DNA of 16,601 nt from an uncultured Sutterella sp. (GTDB lineage: Bacteria > Pseudomonadota > Gammaproteobacteria > Burkholderiales > Burkholderiaceae_F). The first letter of the stretch is position 1. Each line of letters starts with the position of its first letter. A model generated the notes under the pieces. That model did not search any database. It was not told where the DNA came from and was given only the letters and a program-made list of their open reading frames with translations. The DNA is taken from NCBI GenBank assembly GCA_900552545.1, contig USAL01000031.1:1-16601 (forward strand), in the 5' to 3' direction. This document shows, piece after piece, positions 1 through 6,835 of the stretch. A program made the position numbers and the translations under genes.

Positions 1-526
1 GCATGAGGACCTTCGCGACGCGCTCAATGCCCTTGTCGACGCCGCGCACCACCACGAGACCGGTGAGAAGCAGGAAGGCGATCAGAAGACCGTAGGACTG
101 CACGCCGTCGGAGACGAAGGCGCCGAAGTTGGCGTTGAGCACCGCCGCATCGGTCACAAGTCCGAAGCCCGTCACCGAGTTCCAGATGTACTTCAGGCAC
201 CAGCCGCCCACCACGGAATAAAAGGACAGAATGAGAAACACCGTGAAGACGCCGATGCCGCCGAAGATGCCCCAGGGCTTGCCGCAGACGTTGTTGAGCG
301 ACCCGACGGCGCCGCGCCGACCGGCGCGTCCCATGGAAAGCTCCGCCACCAGAAGCGCCACGCCCACCGTGAGCGTAAAGAAGATGTAGGGAAGCATGAA
401 GACCGCTCCCCCGTAGTTGCCCGCCATGTACGGGAACTTCCAAATCGCGCCCAGACCGACTGCCGAGCCTGCCGAAGCCAGAATGAAGCCGAGACGAGAG
501 CCCCAGCCGCCTTGTTTTTCTGCCAT
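1..526 (-). CDS. Sodium:neurotransmitter symporter family transporter, N-terminal part (3' end beyond window)
   Basis: This is the first 175 codons of a Na+-dependent symporter of the SNF/LeuT-like family; the gene runs off the left edge. The N-terminus reads MAEKQGGWGSRLGFILASAG, then a stretch containing SAVGLGAIWKFPYMAGNYGG. That is the typical first transmembrane helix of the family, with the unwound Na+/substrate-binding segment and the conserved GxxWrFPy motif. Further hydrophobic segments follow at about residues 41-60 (starting FMLPYIFFTLTVG), 85-110 and 140-160. Proteins of this type import amino acids or related small molecules with sodium across the inner membrane; the substrate cannot be told from this fragment. 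The ATG at 526 is chosen because family similarity begins within a few residues of it; the ribosome-binding site is weak (GGCGG). It lies downstream of recX, behind a strong terminator, so it should have its own promoter. Family assignment is firm. Confidence 0.88.
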   Translation of the reverse strand, partial: MAEKQGGWGSRLGFILASAGSAVGLGAIWKFPYMAGNYGGAVFMLPYIFFTLTVGVALLVAELSMGRAGRRGAVGSLNNVCGKPWGIFGGIGVFTVFLILSFYSVVGGWCLKYIWNSVTGFGLVTDAAVLNANFGAFVSDGVQSYGLLIAFLLLTGLVVVRGVDKGIERVAKVLM

Positions 527-564
527 GAGTACCGCCGAAGAAGACTTGCGGCCTTGCCGATCAC

Positions 565-607
565 TGCCGAAGAGTCGCTCCTCCCATAGTTGCTGACGTC
601 TTCGGCA
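565..607 (-). repeat. Inverted repeat in the symporter leader
   Basis: Arms TGCCGAAGA (565-573) and TCTTCGGCA (599-607) are perfect 9-base inverted copies separated by 25 bases, about 40 bases upstream of the symporter start. A third, shorter copy of the core GCCGAAGA lies at 534-541. It could form an RNA hairpin in the 5' leader or be a paired protein-binding site. Function not known. Confidence 0.45.
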
Positions 608-623
608 GGCAAAGCCGACATAT

Positions 624-675
624 AAAAAAAGCAGCCCTCGGGCACTCCCTTCGCGGGCGCCCGTGCCACGCGAAG
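624..675 (-). promoter_or_regulatory. GC-rich hairpin followed by a T7 run in the symporter leader
   Basis: On the minus strand CCTTCGCG (675-668) pairs with CGCGAAGG (656-649), and the loop contains GGCAC, which can instead pair with GTGCC (645-641) just downstream. A short GCC-CGAG-GGC stem then leads into a run of seven T (630-624). Alternative pairings ahead of a U-tract resemble an attenuator, but the terminal stem is only about 3 bp, so it could also be a weak second terminator after recX. No known riboswitch class was recognised. Confidence 0.3.
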
Positions 676-712
676 GATCATAACAAAGGCGCATCGACGA
701 CGATGCCGCGTC

Positions 713-770
713 AAAAAGATTGCGCCCCTCCTACACCCCACTTACACCCCGCTTGGGGTGGGCACAATCT
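713..770 (-). terminator. Rho-independent terminator of recX
   Basis: On the minus strand AGATTGTGCCC (770-760) pairs with GGGCGCAATCT (727-717), an 11-bp stem with one G-U pair. An inner ACCCC-AAGC-GGGGT hairpin sits in the loop, and a T run (717-713) follows. It begins about 20 bases after the recX stop codon, so it should end the recA-recX transcript and separate it from the symporter gene. Confidence 0.85.
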
Positions 771-789
771 CCTCGTTTTGCTCCGGCTT

Positions 790-1569
790 CTAGCCGAAAT
801 CCTCTTCGGCGTCCTCAAGCCCCGCGCCCGAGAGCAGGCGAGAGATCACGTCAAAGCCAAAGCCCCGGGAGACGAAATAGCGCGTCTGGCGGTCGCGCTC
901 CTTTTTGTCCTGCGGCAGACGCCCGAACTTGCGGCGCCACAGCACGCGGGCGCGCTCGAATTCGTCGCCCGCCTCGGTGAGGCTTTCGGCAATCGTTTCG
1001 CGCTCAACGCCCATCTGCGCGAGCTCGCCCGCGAGCCTGCGGTTGCCGTAGCGCGCCGCACGGCTTCGCACGCGGCTAGCCGCATAGCGGGCGTTGTCAA
1101 GGTACCCGCGGTTTTGAAGGGTCTCGAGCACCTCTTCGACATCGTCTGGCGTCTCGCCCTCGCGCAATGACCCACGAAGTTTCCGTCCGAGTTCCAAGCG
1201 ACTGTACTCGCGCCGCGAGAGCGCGTCGACCGCGCGCATCATGAGCGTGCGGGGCCTGCGGCCGCCGGCATCCCTATCCCTTTTTCGTCCGCGCGGCGCT
1301 TCCTCTTCAAACTCGTCTTCAGCCTCTTTCTCATCAAGGCCCGCAAAGTCGTCGGCCACAGGCGGGATCTCCAATTCGTCAAGAAACGCCTCGACCGGCA
1401 CCGGCCGACTTGCGGTCTTTTCAGGCCCAGAGGACTGTTCGGGCTGCGAAGGCTCTGCGGACTTTGAAGCGTCCTTCTTCGCCTTCTCCCTTTTTGGCGT
1501 AGGGCGCAGCTCATCCTCGGGCTCGGGCTCAAGAAACTTGCTGAGTTTTTCTTCAGAGACGTAGAACAT
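790..1569 (-). CDS. recX: RecX, regulator of RecA, with long acidic N-terminal extension
   Basis: RecX binds RecA filaments and limits recombination and SOS activity. The family region covers about residues 111-250: RAVDALSRREYSRLELGRKL, then LQNRGYLDNARYAASRVRSR, the segment containing ARYGNRRLAGELAQMGV, and a C-terminal part with WRRKFGRLPQDKKERDRQTR and RGFGFDVISRLL, the usual three-helix repeats of RecX. It directly follows recA, as in many proteobacteria. The protein is 259 residues, roughly 100 more than typical RecX. Residues 1-108 are hydrophilic, rich in Glu, Asp, Lys, Pro and Ser, and probably disordered. The ATG at 1569 has no good ribosome-binding site and lies just behind a T run. 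Met110 (base 1242) would give a normal-sized 150-residue protein but also lacks a clear ribosome-binding site. Identity is firm; the start is less so. Confidence 0.9.
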   Translation of the reverse strand: MFYVSEEKLSKFLEPEPEDELRPTPKREKAKKDASKSAEPSQPEQSSGPEKTASRPVPVEAFLDELEIPPVADDFAGLDEKEAEDEFEEEAPRGRKRDRDAGGRRPRTLMMRAVDALSRREYSRLELGRKLRGSLREGETPDDVEEVLETLQNRGYLDNARYAASRVRSRAARYGNRRLAGELAQMGVERETIAESLTEAGDEFERARVLWRRKFGRLPQDKKERDRQTRYFVSRGFGFDVISRLLSGAGLEDAEEDFG

Positions 1570-1580
1570 GGAAAGCGTCT

Positions 1581-1602
1581 AAAAAAGTGGCGAAAAAGCG
1601 CC
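1581..1602 (-). terminator. Second small hairpin plus T-run just upstream of recX
   Basis: On the minus strand GGCG-CTTTTT-CGCC (1602-1589) forms a short 4-bp hairpin, followed by AC and six T (1586-1581), only 12 bases before the recX ATG. The stem is short, so on its own it would be weak. With the larger hairpin at 1608-1669 it may reduce readthrough into recX or affect recX translation. Confidence 0.35.
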
Positions 1603-1607
1603 GCATG

Positions 1608-1669
1608 AAAAAACATTCGGCCGCTTGGGAGTTGCGCCCGGGCTCACCCGAACGCCCTCACAGCGGCCG
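1608..1669 (-). terminator. Intrinsic terminator/attenuator between recA and recX
   Basis: On the minus strand CGGCCGCT (1669-1662) and AGCGGCCG (1625-1618) form a perfect 8-bp stem. The loop holds further G/C pairing, and AATG plus six T (1613-1608) follow. It lies in the 128-base recA-recX gap. In Escherichia coli a terminator between recA and recX lets only a minority of transcripts continue into recX; the same arrangement is inferred here. Confidence 0.7.
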
Positions 1670-1697
1670 TCGAAGATTCCCGCCTTGCGGAAGGTGA

Positions 1698-2894
<1,197 letters not shown>

Positions 2895-2914
2895 GAATTC
2901 AATTCCTTTCAATT

Positions 2915-2941
2915 CGAGTAATAGTTTTAAACTATTACTCG
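2915..2941. promoter_or_regulatory. Perfect 27-bp palindrome upstream of recA, candidate operator
   Basis: The arms CGAGTAATAGTTT and AAACTATTACTCG are exact inverse complements around a single central base. The palindrome ends 20 bases before the recA ATG, immediately upstream of its ribosome-binding site. A length of 13 bp per arm is well beyond chance, and the position suits a repressor site for recA. The canonical proteobacterial LexA box is absent. The sequence is loosely similar in style to the TTAGTAGTAATACTACTAA-type LexA site described in xanthomonads, but this is a resemblance only. As RNA it could also fold into a hairpin beside the ribosome-binding site. Confidence 0.6.
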
Positions 2942-2980
2942 GTATTCATATACGCTTTCGCGAAAATTACGGATTTTCAG

Positions 2981-3021
2981 GTGGATCAATATTTGATACT
3001 TTTCCATGCTCATTGATCCAC
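2981..3021. repeat. Nested inverted repeats upstream of recA
   Basis: GTGGATCAAT (2981-2990) and ATTGATCCAC (3012-3021) are perfect 10-base inverted copies. A smaller palindrome, ATCAA-TAT-TTGAT (2984-2996), overlaps the left arm, so three ATCAA/TTGAT half-sites lie within 41 bases. This may be a protein-binding cluster or a stem-loop in the recA promoter region. Which of the flanking genes it serves is unknown. Confidence 0.45.
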
Positions 3022-3234
3022 TAGCCCAATAATGAAGCGCTTTAAGCACAATCATCACCTTCGCTTTACGGATAGCATCATGCACGAAAAAATAAAAAAA
3101 TGCGAGGGCGGACGCGGTCTACTTTGTTAGAGATAACCCTAAACATCGAGACAAGCCCCGACAAACACTCATTCCTTTTTATCTATCAATTCGAACGCCT
3201 TCACGCGAGAGCCCCCGAATTGCCGCCGTCTGCC

Positions 3235-3263
3235 TTGACAATGAAGTTCAACATCTCCATAAT
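3235..3263 (+). promoter_or_regulatory. Strong promoter for the tRNA-Lys pair
   Basis: A perfect -35 TTGACA (3235-3240), a 17-base spacer and a -10 CATAAT (3258-3263, one mismatch to consensus) lie about 58 bases before the first tRNA. The same -35/17/CATAAT layout precedes tRNA-Met on the other strand at 10040-10068. Confidence 0.8.
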
Positions 3264-3320
3264 TCGGTTCTCGGTTGATCGTCGTTCCTCTGAGAACTAG
3301 GGCAGACCGCCTTAATTAGG

Positions 3321-3396
3321 GGGTCGTTAGCTCAGTCGGTAGAGCAGCGGACTTTTAATCCGTTGGTCGTGAGTTCGAATCTCGCACGACCCACCA
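3321..3396 (+). tRNA. tRNA-Lys (anticodon TTT)
   Basis: A 76-base cloverleaf. Acceptor GGGTCGT (3321-3327) pairs with ACGACCC (3386-3392), with discriminator A and encoded CCA (3394-3396). The anticodon loop CTTTTAA places TTT at 3354-3356, and GAGTTCGAATCTC forms the T-arm. It is the first gene of a two-tRNA unit. Confidence 0.97.
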
Positions 3397-3419
3397 GTAC
3401 GATCGCAATCAATCGACAT

Positions 3420-3495
3420 GGGAGCGTAGCTCAGTTGGTAGAGCAGCGGACTCTTAATCCGTCGGTCCAGAGTTCGAGTCTCTGCGCTCCCACCA
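3420..3495 (+). tRNA. tRNA-Lys (anticodon CTT)
   Basis: A 76-base cloverleaf. Acceptor GGGAGCG (3420-3426) pairs with CGCTCCC (3485-3491), then discriminator A and encoded CCA (3493-3495). The anticodon loop CTCTTAA places CTT at 3453-3455. It sits 23 bases after tRNA-Lys(TTT), is very similar to it through the D and anticodon arms, and is probably cotranscribed. Together the pair reads both lysine codons. Confidence 0.97.
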
Positions 3496-3501
3496 TATTC
3501 C

Positions 3502-3541
3502 AGCCCGTTGCGGAAAAATCGCCGCAGCGGGCTTTTCTTTT
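3502..3541 (+). terminator. Rho-independent terminator of the tRNA-Lys unit
   Basis: AGCCCGTTGCGG (3502-3513) pairs with CCGCAGCGGGCT (3522-3533), a 12-bp stem with one G-U pair and an 8-base loop. It is followed by TTTCTTTT. Confidence 0.9.
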
Positions 3542-3570
3542 GTCCGCAAAAAACGCAAGGCCTCGCCCGC

Positions 3571-3576
3571 TACAAT
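3571..3576 (+). promoter_or_regulatory. Possible -10 box for the LolA-like/MMPL operon
   Basis: TACAAT in the context GCTACAATGC matches the -10 consensus at five of six bases and lies 62 bases before the LolA-like gene start. No recognisable -35 box is found at the right distance, so the call is weak. A promoter is nevertheless expected here because a strong terminator ends at 3541. Confidence 0.35.
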
Positions 3577-3638
3577 GCTTGACGTTCGCTTGGACGTCCG
3601 TCTTTTACGCCAAGCGCCCTGCTTGCCCTCGGATTGAC

Positions 3639-4301
3639 ATGGTTCTTCAGCTTCGTCCCCTTCTGCCGGCACTTCTTCTGGCCGCGGCTCCTGCGTACGC
3701 CGAGAGCACGCAGGCCGTCCCTCAGGCTTCCCGGACGCAATCGGCCGCGACGGCTGATGCGTGCCTTGCTGAAGTCGAAAAGCTCATGCGAGATACCGAC
3801 ACACTTGAAGCCCGCTTTCAGATGCAGAAGAAGGCCCCGGGCATCAAGCGGCTGCTCGTAAGTCGCGGCCGCGTCGTGGTAAGCCCCGGCCGAGGCCTCA
3901 TCTGGAAGGTCGACTTCCCCTACGAAGCGCTTTCGGTCTTTGGGCCCGGCAAGATCGGACGCACCGATGAAGCGGGCAACTATTCGGTGCGGGAGGCCCC
4001 GCAGGCCGCGCAGGCCATTGAAGTCGCCTCGCGCTTTGACCGTGCAGCGATGGCCCGCGACTTCTTCATTTCCTGCACGAAAAAGGACGCACGCCTCATG
4101 GCGGTGCTCACGCCCAAAAACTCAACCTACGCCAACTTTCTCTCGGAAGCGGTCGTGGAGCTTGATGCCGCCAAGGGCGTTCTCACGCGCCTCTCGCTTT
4201 CGCAGCCCTCGGGCGCCGTTTCGCACATCAGCTTCAGCGAGCAGACAAAAAGCCCCCGCCCCTCAGGGAACGACGGCGAGCTGCTGCAAAGCGTGCAGTA
4301 G
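3639..4301 (+). CDS. LolA-like periplasmic (outer-membrane carrier) protein
   Basis: A 220-residue secreted protein. Residues 1-21 form a signal peptide (MVLQLRPLLPALLLAAAPAYA, cleavage after AYA). The mature part has the features of LolA-like proteins: a helix with LEARFQMQKK, then SRGRVVVSPGRGLIWKVDFP and later SEAVVELDAAKGVLTRLSLS, which fit the half-barrel fold that carries acyl chains. Classical LolA carries lipoproteins from LolCDE to LolB. This version is paired with an MMPL exporter 33 bases downstream, so it more likely receives that exporter's product in the periplasm. Similar LolA-like/MMPL pairs occur in aryl polyene and xanthomonadin-type clusters; no polyketide or acyl-carrier genes are present in this window. 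The frame is open upstream through the tRNA genes, but the ATG at 3639 gives the signal peptide directly. The ribosome-binding site is weak. The family is likely; the cargo is unknown. Confidence 0.78.
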   Translation: MVLQLRPLLPALLLAAAPAYAESTQAVPQASRTQSAATADACLAEVEKLMRDTDTLEARFQMQKKAPGIKRLLVSRGRVVVSPGRGLIWKVDFPYEALSVFGPGKIGRTDEAGNYSVREAPQAAQAIEVASRFDRAAMARDFFISCTKKDARLMAVLTPKNSTYANFLSEAVVELDAAKGVLTRLSLSQPSGAVSHISFSEQTKSPRPSGNDGELLQSVQ

Positions 4302-4334
4302 CGCCTAGCTCGCGCATTCAGAGGAACTCCTGCG

Positions 4335-6650
4335 ATGGCCAGCCCTCAGCAGCACCACAATCCCCTTCTTCGCCTCGGGGCGCTCGCCTGGCTTGCGGTC
4401 TTTCTCATCATCGTTGCCGCCGGGCTCTCGCGCTTTGACGCAGGGCTTGTCAAAACCGACGTCACCGAGCTTCTTCCCGAATCCATGCAGACATCGGCCT
4501 CGGGCAAAGTGCTCTCGCACGTCGCCCAGGCCTCGGCGCGCGAAGTCTGGATCCTCATCTCAAACCCCGATGCGGCGCAGGCGATCAGGGCCGCAGACGC
4601 CTTGGCGGGCAACCTCGCCTCCCAGGGACTCACGGCGCGCGACCCGGCCGAGACCGCCGACATTTCCGCCGCGGTGCAAAAGCTTCTTGCCTGGCGCGAA
4701 AACTTCCTCACAAACGAAGACCGCACGTGGCTCACGTCAACCAACGGAGCCAACGACAAGGCCATTTCCTCGCGCGCCGCACGACTTCTCTACCGGCCGG
4801 TGTCGCCCACGGACTGGGGCACGGCCGACGACCCCTTAGGCTTCTTTGAAAACTGGCTTCTTGCGCAAGGAAACACCAACACCTTTACGCGCATCAGCGG
4901 CCGCACCGCCGTGAAGACGCCTGAAGGCTCCGCGTGGTTCGTGCTCACGATGCAGACCGAGGCCGCCATCTCCGCCGTGGGCGAGGCCCCGTTGACGCAG
5001 GCGATTTCCAAGGCTGAAGAGGCCGCGATTGCCGCCTCCGGCAGCGGCACCAAAGTGCTTGCCGCAGGCATTCCCCTGATCAGCGAAGCCGTCGCGCAGC
5101 GCGCAAGCCGCGAGGCCACCTTGATCGGCGCGATTTCGATGGCGGGCATTGCGCTGGTGATTCTCGCCTTCTTTGCGCGCATTGCGCCCATCATTGAGGC
5201 CGCGGGGGTTCTTCTCTTTTCGATTGCCTTTGCCTTTGCCGCGACGCTTCTCACCTTTGGCGAAATCCACGTCATCACGATCGTCTTCGGCGCGACGCTC
5301 CTAGGAATCTGCGTCGACTACGTCTTTCATCTGCTGTGCGCGGCCGTGGGCGGCCGCACGGCGCAGGAGCTGCGCGCGGCGCTCTTCAAGCCCCTCACGG
5401 CGTCGCTGGTTTCGACGCTTGCGGGCTACGCGATCATGCTCGCCACCCCGATGCCGGGTCTGCGTCAGATAAGCGTCTTCTGCATGGCGGGGCTTGTCTG
5501 CACCTATCTCTCGGTGCTGCTCTGGATGGCGCGCTTTGCACCCAACGCCGTCTCGCAGCGCCCGAGTTCCAGTTCCTTTTTCGAGCGCTTTGCCTCGGGC
5601 TTTGCACGGCTGCCGCGCCTATCTTCCAAAAAGAGCCGTTTGGGGGCGGCTGCTGTTGCCCTCGTCTTTACCGCGGCAGGTCTCGTGCAGCTCACCAGCA
5701 CCAACGAGCTGCACCTCATCAACGGCGCGGATCCTGAGCTTTTAGCGCGTCAGGGGCTTGTCTCAAGCCTTTTGAATCCCGCGAGCCCCTCGCAGTTTTT
5801 CGTCGTCGAGGGAAAGGACGACTGCGAAGTGCTTGAGCGCATCGATGCGCTTCAATCCCGTTTTTCTCCCGCTGCGGGAGAGCTTGCAGGCGCGGGCATC
5901 ATCGCCCCCACGCGCTTTTTGTCGTCCTGCAGCCGCCAGACGAACGATCGGGCGCTTGTGAGCGCCGCCAACGCCAGAGCGCGGGAGGCTGTTTCCGAGC
6001 TTCTTGACGAGCACCTCACCCCGGCAGCGACGGCCGCCGGCGTACTTCATGTCGAGGACTGGAAGCGCATCGTGCCCGAGGCGCTCTCGCGCGCCTGGAT
6101 CAGTCCCGAAAAGGCGGTCGTCCTCATCTCGGGCGTCACGCCCAAAAACGTCGCGGCGCTCGCCGCGCTTGCCCAAGAATTCAACGGCGTCACATTTGTC
6201 GACACCACGGCCGACATTTCCCAGAGCCTTTCGGTGCTGCGCGATGCGGTGCTAAAGGCCCTGGGCCTTGCGGCCGCCGCCATTGCGATCGTGCTCGTCG
6301 TCTTCTTCAGGCGGCAGTTCCTCACCCTTTGGATTCCCTCGATTGCGGGCACTCTTCTCACGCTTGCGCTCATGGGCTGGTGCGGCATCGCGCTCTCGCT
6401 CTTTTCCGTCCTGCCGCTGGTGCTGGTGCTGGGACTGGGCGTGGACTACGCCATCATGCTGCAAAACATTGAGCGCGCGCCCACGGCCGCCAACTCGGTC
6501 TTTCTAGCCGCCGCAAGCACGCTTCTTGCCTTCGGGCTTCTTGCCTTCTCGGCCACGCCCGCCCTGCATCTCTTCGGAATGACGCTTGCGGTTGCCCTTG
6601 CCTTGGTCCTCGTGCTCACGGTGCTGCTGCGGCCCGGGAAAGAAGCCTAA
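4335..6650 (+). CDS. MMPL/RND-superfamily exporter
   Basis: A 771-residue inner-membrane protein with the duplicated RND layout. TM1 is at about residues 13-31, then a periplasmic domain to about 255 and a helix bundle at about 260-405 including GICVDYVFHLL. TM7 lies at about 432-450, then a second periplasmic domain to about 640 and a final bundle at about 642-766 including GLGVDYAIMLQ. The paired (C/G)VDY segments in the fourth helix of each bundle match the proton-relay region of MMPL proteins. The sequence VKTDVTELLPES after TM1 is typical of the predicted-exporter branch (COG4258-like). Such proteins export lipids, pigments or lipid-linked compounds using the proton gradient. AGAGGAA lies about 8 bases before the ATG. 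It follows the LolA-like gene closely, so the two probably form an inner-membrane-to-periplasm export path. The substrate cannot be read from sequence. Confidence 0.88.
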   Translation: MASPQQHHNPLLRLGALAWLAVFLIIVAAGLSRFDAGLVKTDVTELLPESMQTSASGKVLSHVAQASAREVWILISNPDAAQAIRAADALAGNLASQGLTARDPAETADISAAVQKLLAWRENFLTNEDRTWLTSTNGANDKAISSRAARLLYRPVSPTDWGTADDPLGFFENWLLAQGNTNTFTRISGRTAVKTPEGSAWFVLTMQTEAAISAVGEAPLTQAISKAEEAAIAASGSGTKVLAAGIPLISEAVAQRASREATLIGAISMAGIALVILAFFARIAPIIEAAGVLLFSIAFAFAATLLTFGEIHVITIVFGATLLGICVDYVFHLLCAAVGGRTAQELRAALFKPLTASLVSTLAGYAIMLATPMPGLRQISVFCMAGLVCTYLSVLLWMARFAPNAVSQRPSSSSFFERFASGFARLPRLSSKKSRLGAAAVALVFTAAGLVQLTSTNELHLINGADPELLARQGLVSSLLNPASPSQFFVVEGKDDCEVLERIDALQSRFSPAAGELAGAGIIAPTRFLSSCSRQTNDRALVSAANARAREAVSELLDEHLTPAATAAGVLHVEDWKRIVPEALSRAWISPEKAVVLISGVTPKNVAALAALAQEFNGVTFVDTTADISQSLSVLRDAVLKALGLAAAAIAIVLVVFFRRQFLTLWIPSIAGTLLTLALMGWCGIALSLFSVLPLVLVLGLGVDYAIMLQNIERAPTAANSVFLAAASTLLAFGLLAFSATPALHLFGMTLAVALALVLVLTVLLRPGKEA

Positions 6651-6700
6651 GAGCGCATAAAGACGCATAAGGGCGCATCAGGGCACATTGGGGCGCAAGG
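6651..6700. repeat. Degenerate 10-bp tandem repeat (five units)
   Basis: Starting at the first base after the exporter stop codon, five 10-base units follow in register: GAGCGCATAA, AGACGCATAA, GGGCGCATCA, GGGCACATTG, GGGCGCAAGG. The core GCGCATAA is best kept in the first two units and decays to the right. A 10-bp period is close to one helical turn, so the units would present the same DNA face. It lies between convergent genes. Function not known; it may be a decaying slippage product. Confidence 0.6.
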
Positions 6701-6766
6701 TGCAGGCCTTGCGCTCGTCAACAGACGGGCACTTCCTCTGACTTTTACCGCCCCCAGAAACAATTT

Positions 6767-6804
6767 CGCCCGCTGCCGGAATGACATGCTTCCAGCAACG
6801 GGCG
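6767..6804 (-). terminator. Hairpin downstream of tatC, probable terminator
   Basis: On the minus strand CGCCCGTTGCTGGAA (6804-6790) pairs with TTCCGGCAGCGGGCG (6781-6767), a 15-bp stem with two G-U pairs and an 8-base loop. In plus-strand RNA the same two positions would be A-C mismatches, so the structure favours the tat transcript. The following T-tract is poor (AAATTGTTT). It begins about 30 bases after the tatC stop codon. Confidence 0.6.
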
Positions 6805-6835
6805 ATTCGAATACGGGGATGAGCCGGGAAGGAGA

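Larger units (their letters stand above)
2895..3320. other. Intergenic control region between divergent recA and tRNA-Lys genes
   Basis: This 426-base stretch holds no convincing protein gene. The 66-codon open frame at 3100-3300 resembles nothing and contains the tRNA promoter. What can be seen is the recA leader with its ribosome-binding site, the palindrome at 2915-2941, a 10-bp palindrome TTTCGCGAAA at 2956-2965, the nested inverted repeats at 2981-3021, and the tRNA promoter at 3235-3263. Base composition is clearly more A/T-rich than the flanking genes. I could not fix a convincing -35/-10 pair for recA. From 3022 to 3234 I see nothing definite. Confidence 0.6.

Noticed and set aside
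2895..2912. Start of recA at the upstream TTG (2912)
   Set aside because: The codons overlap the AAAGGAA ribosome-binding site that serves the ATG at 2894.
3100..3300. A 66-codon plus-strand open frame between recA and tRNA-Lys
   Set aside because: No ribosome-binding site or family similarity, and the tRNA promoter lies inside it.
3420..3495. The tRNA-Lys pair as an integration site of a mobile element
   Set aside because: No integrase, no direct repeat of a tRNA 3' end downstream, and the following genes have ordinary composition.
3363..3638. N-terminal extension of the LolA-like frame back into tRNA-Lys
   Set aside because: It would read through both tRNA genes and a terminator; the ATG at 3639 gives a clean signal peptide.
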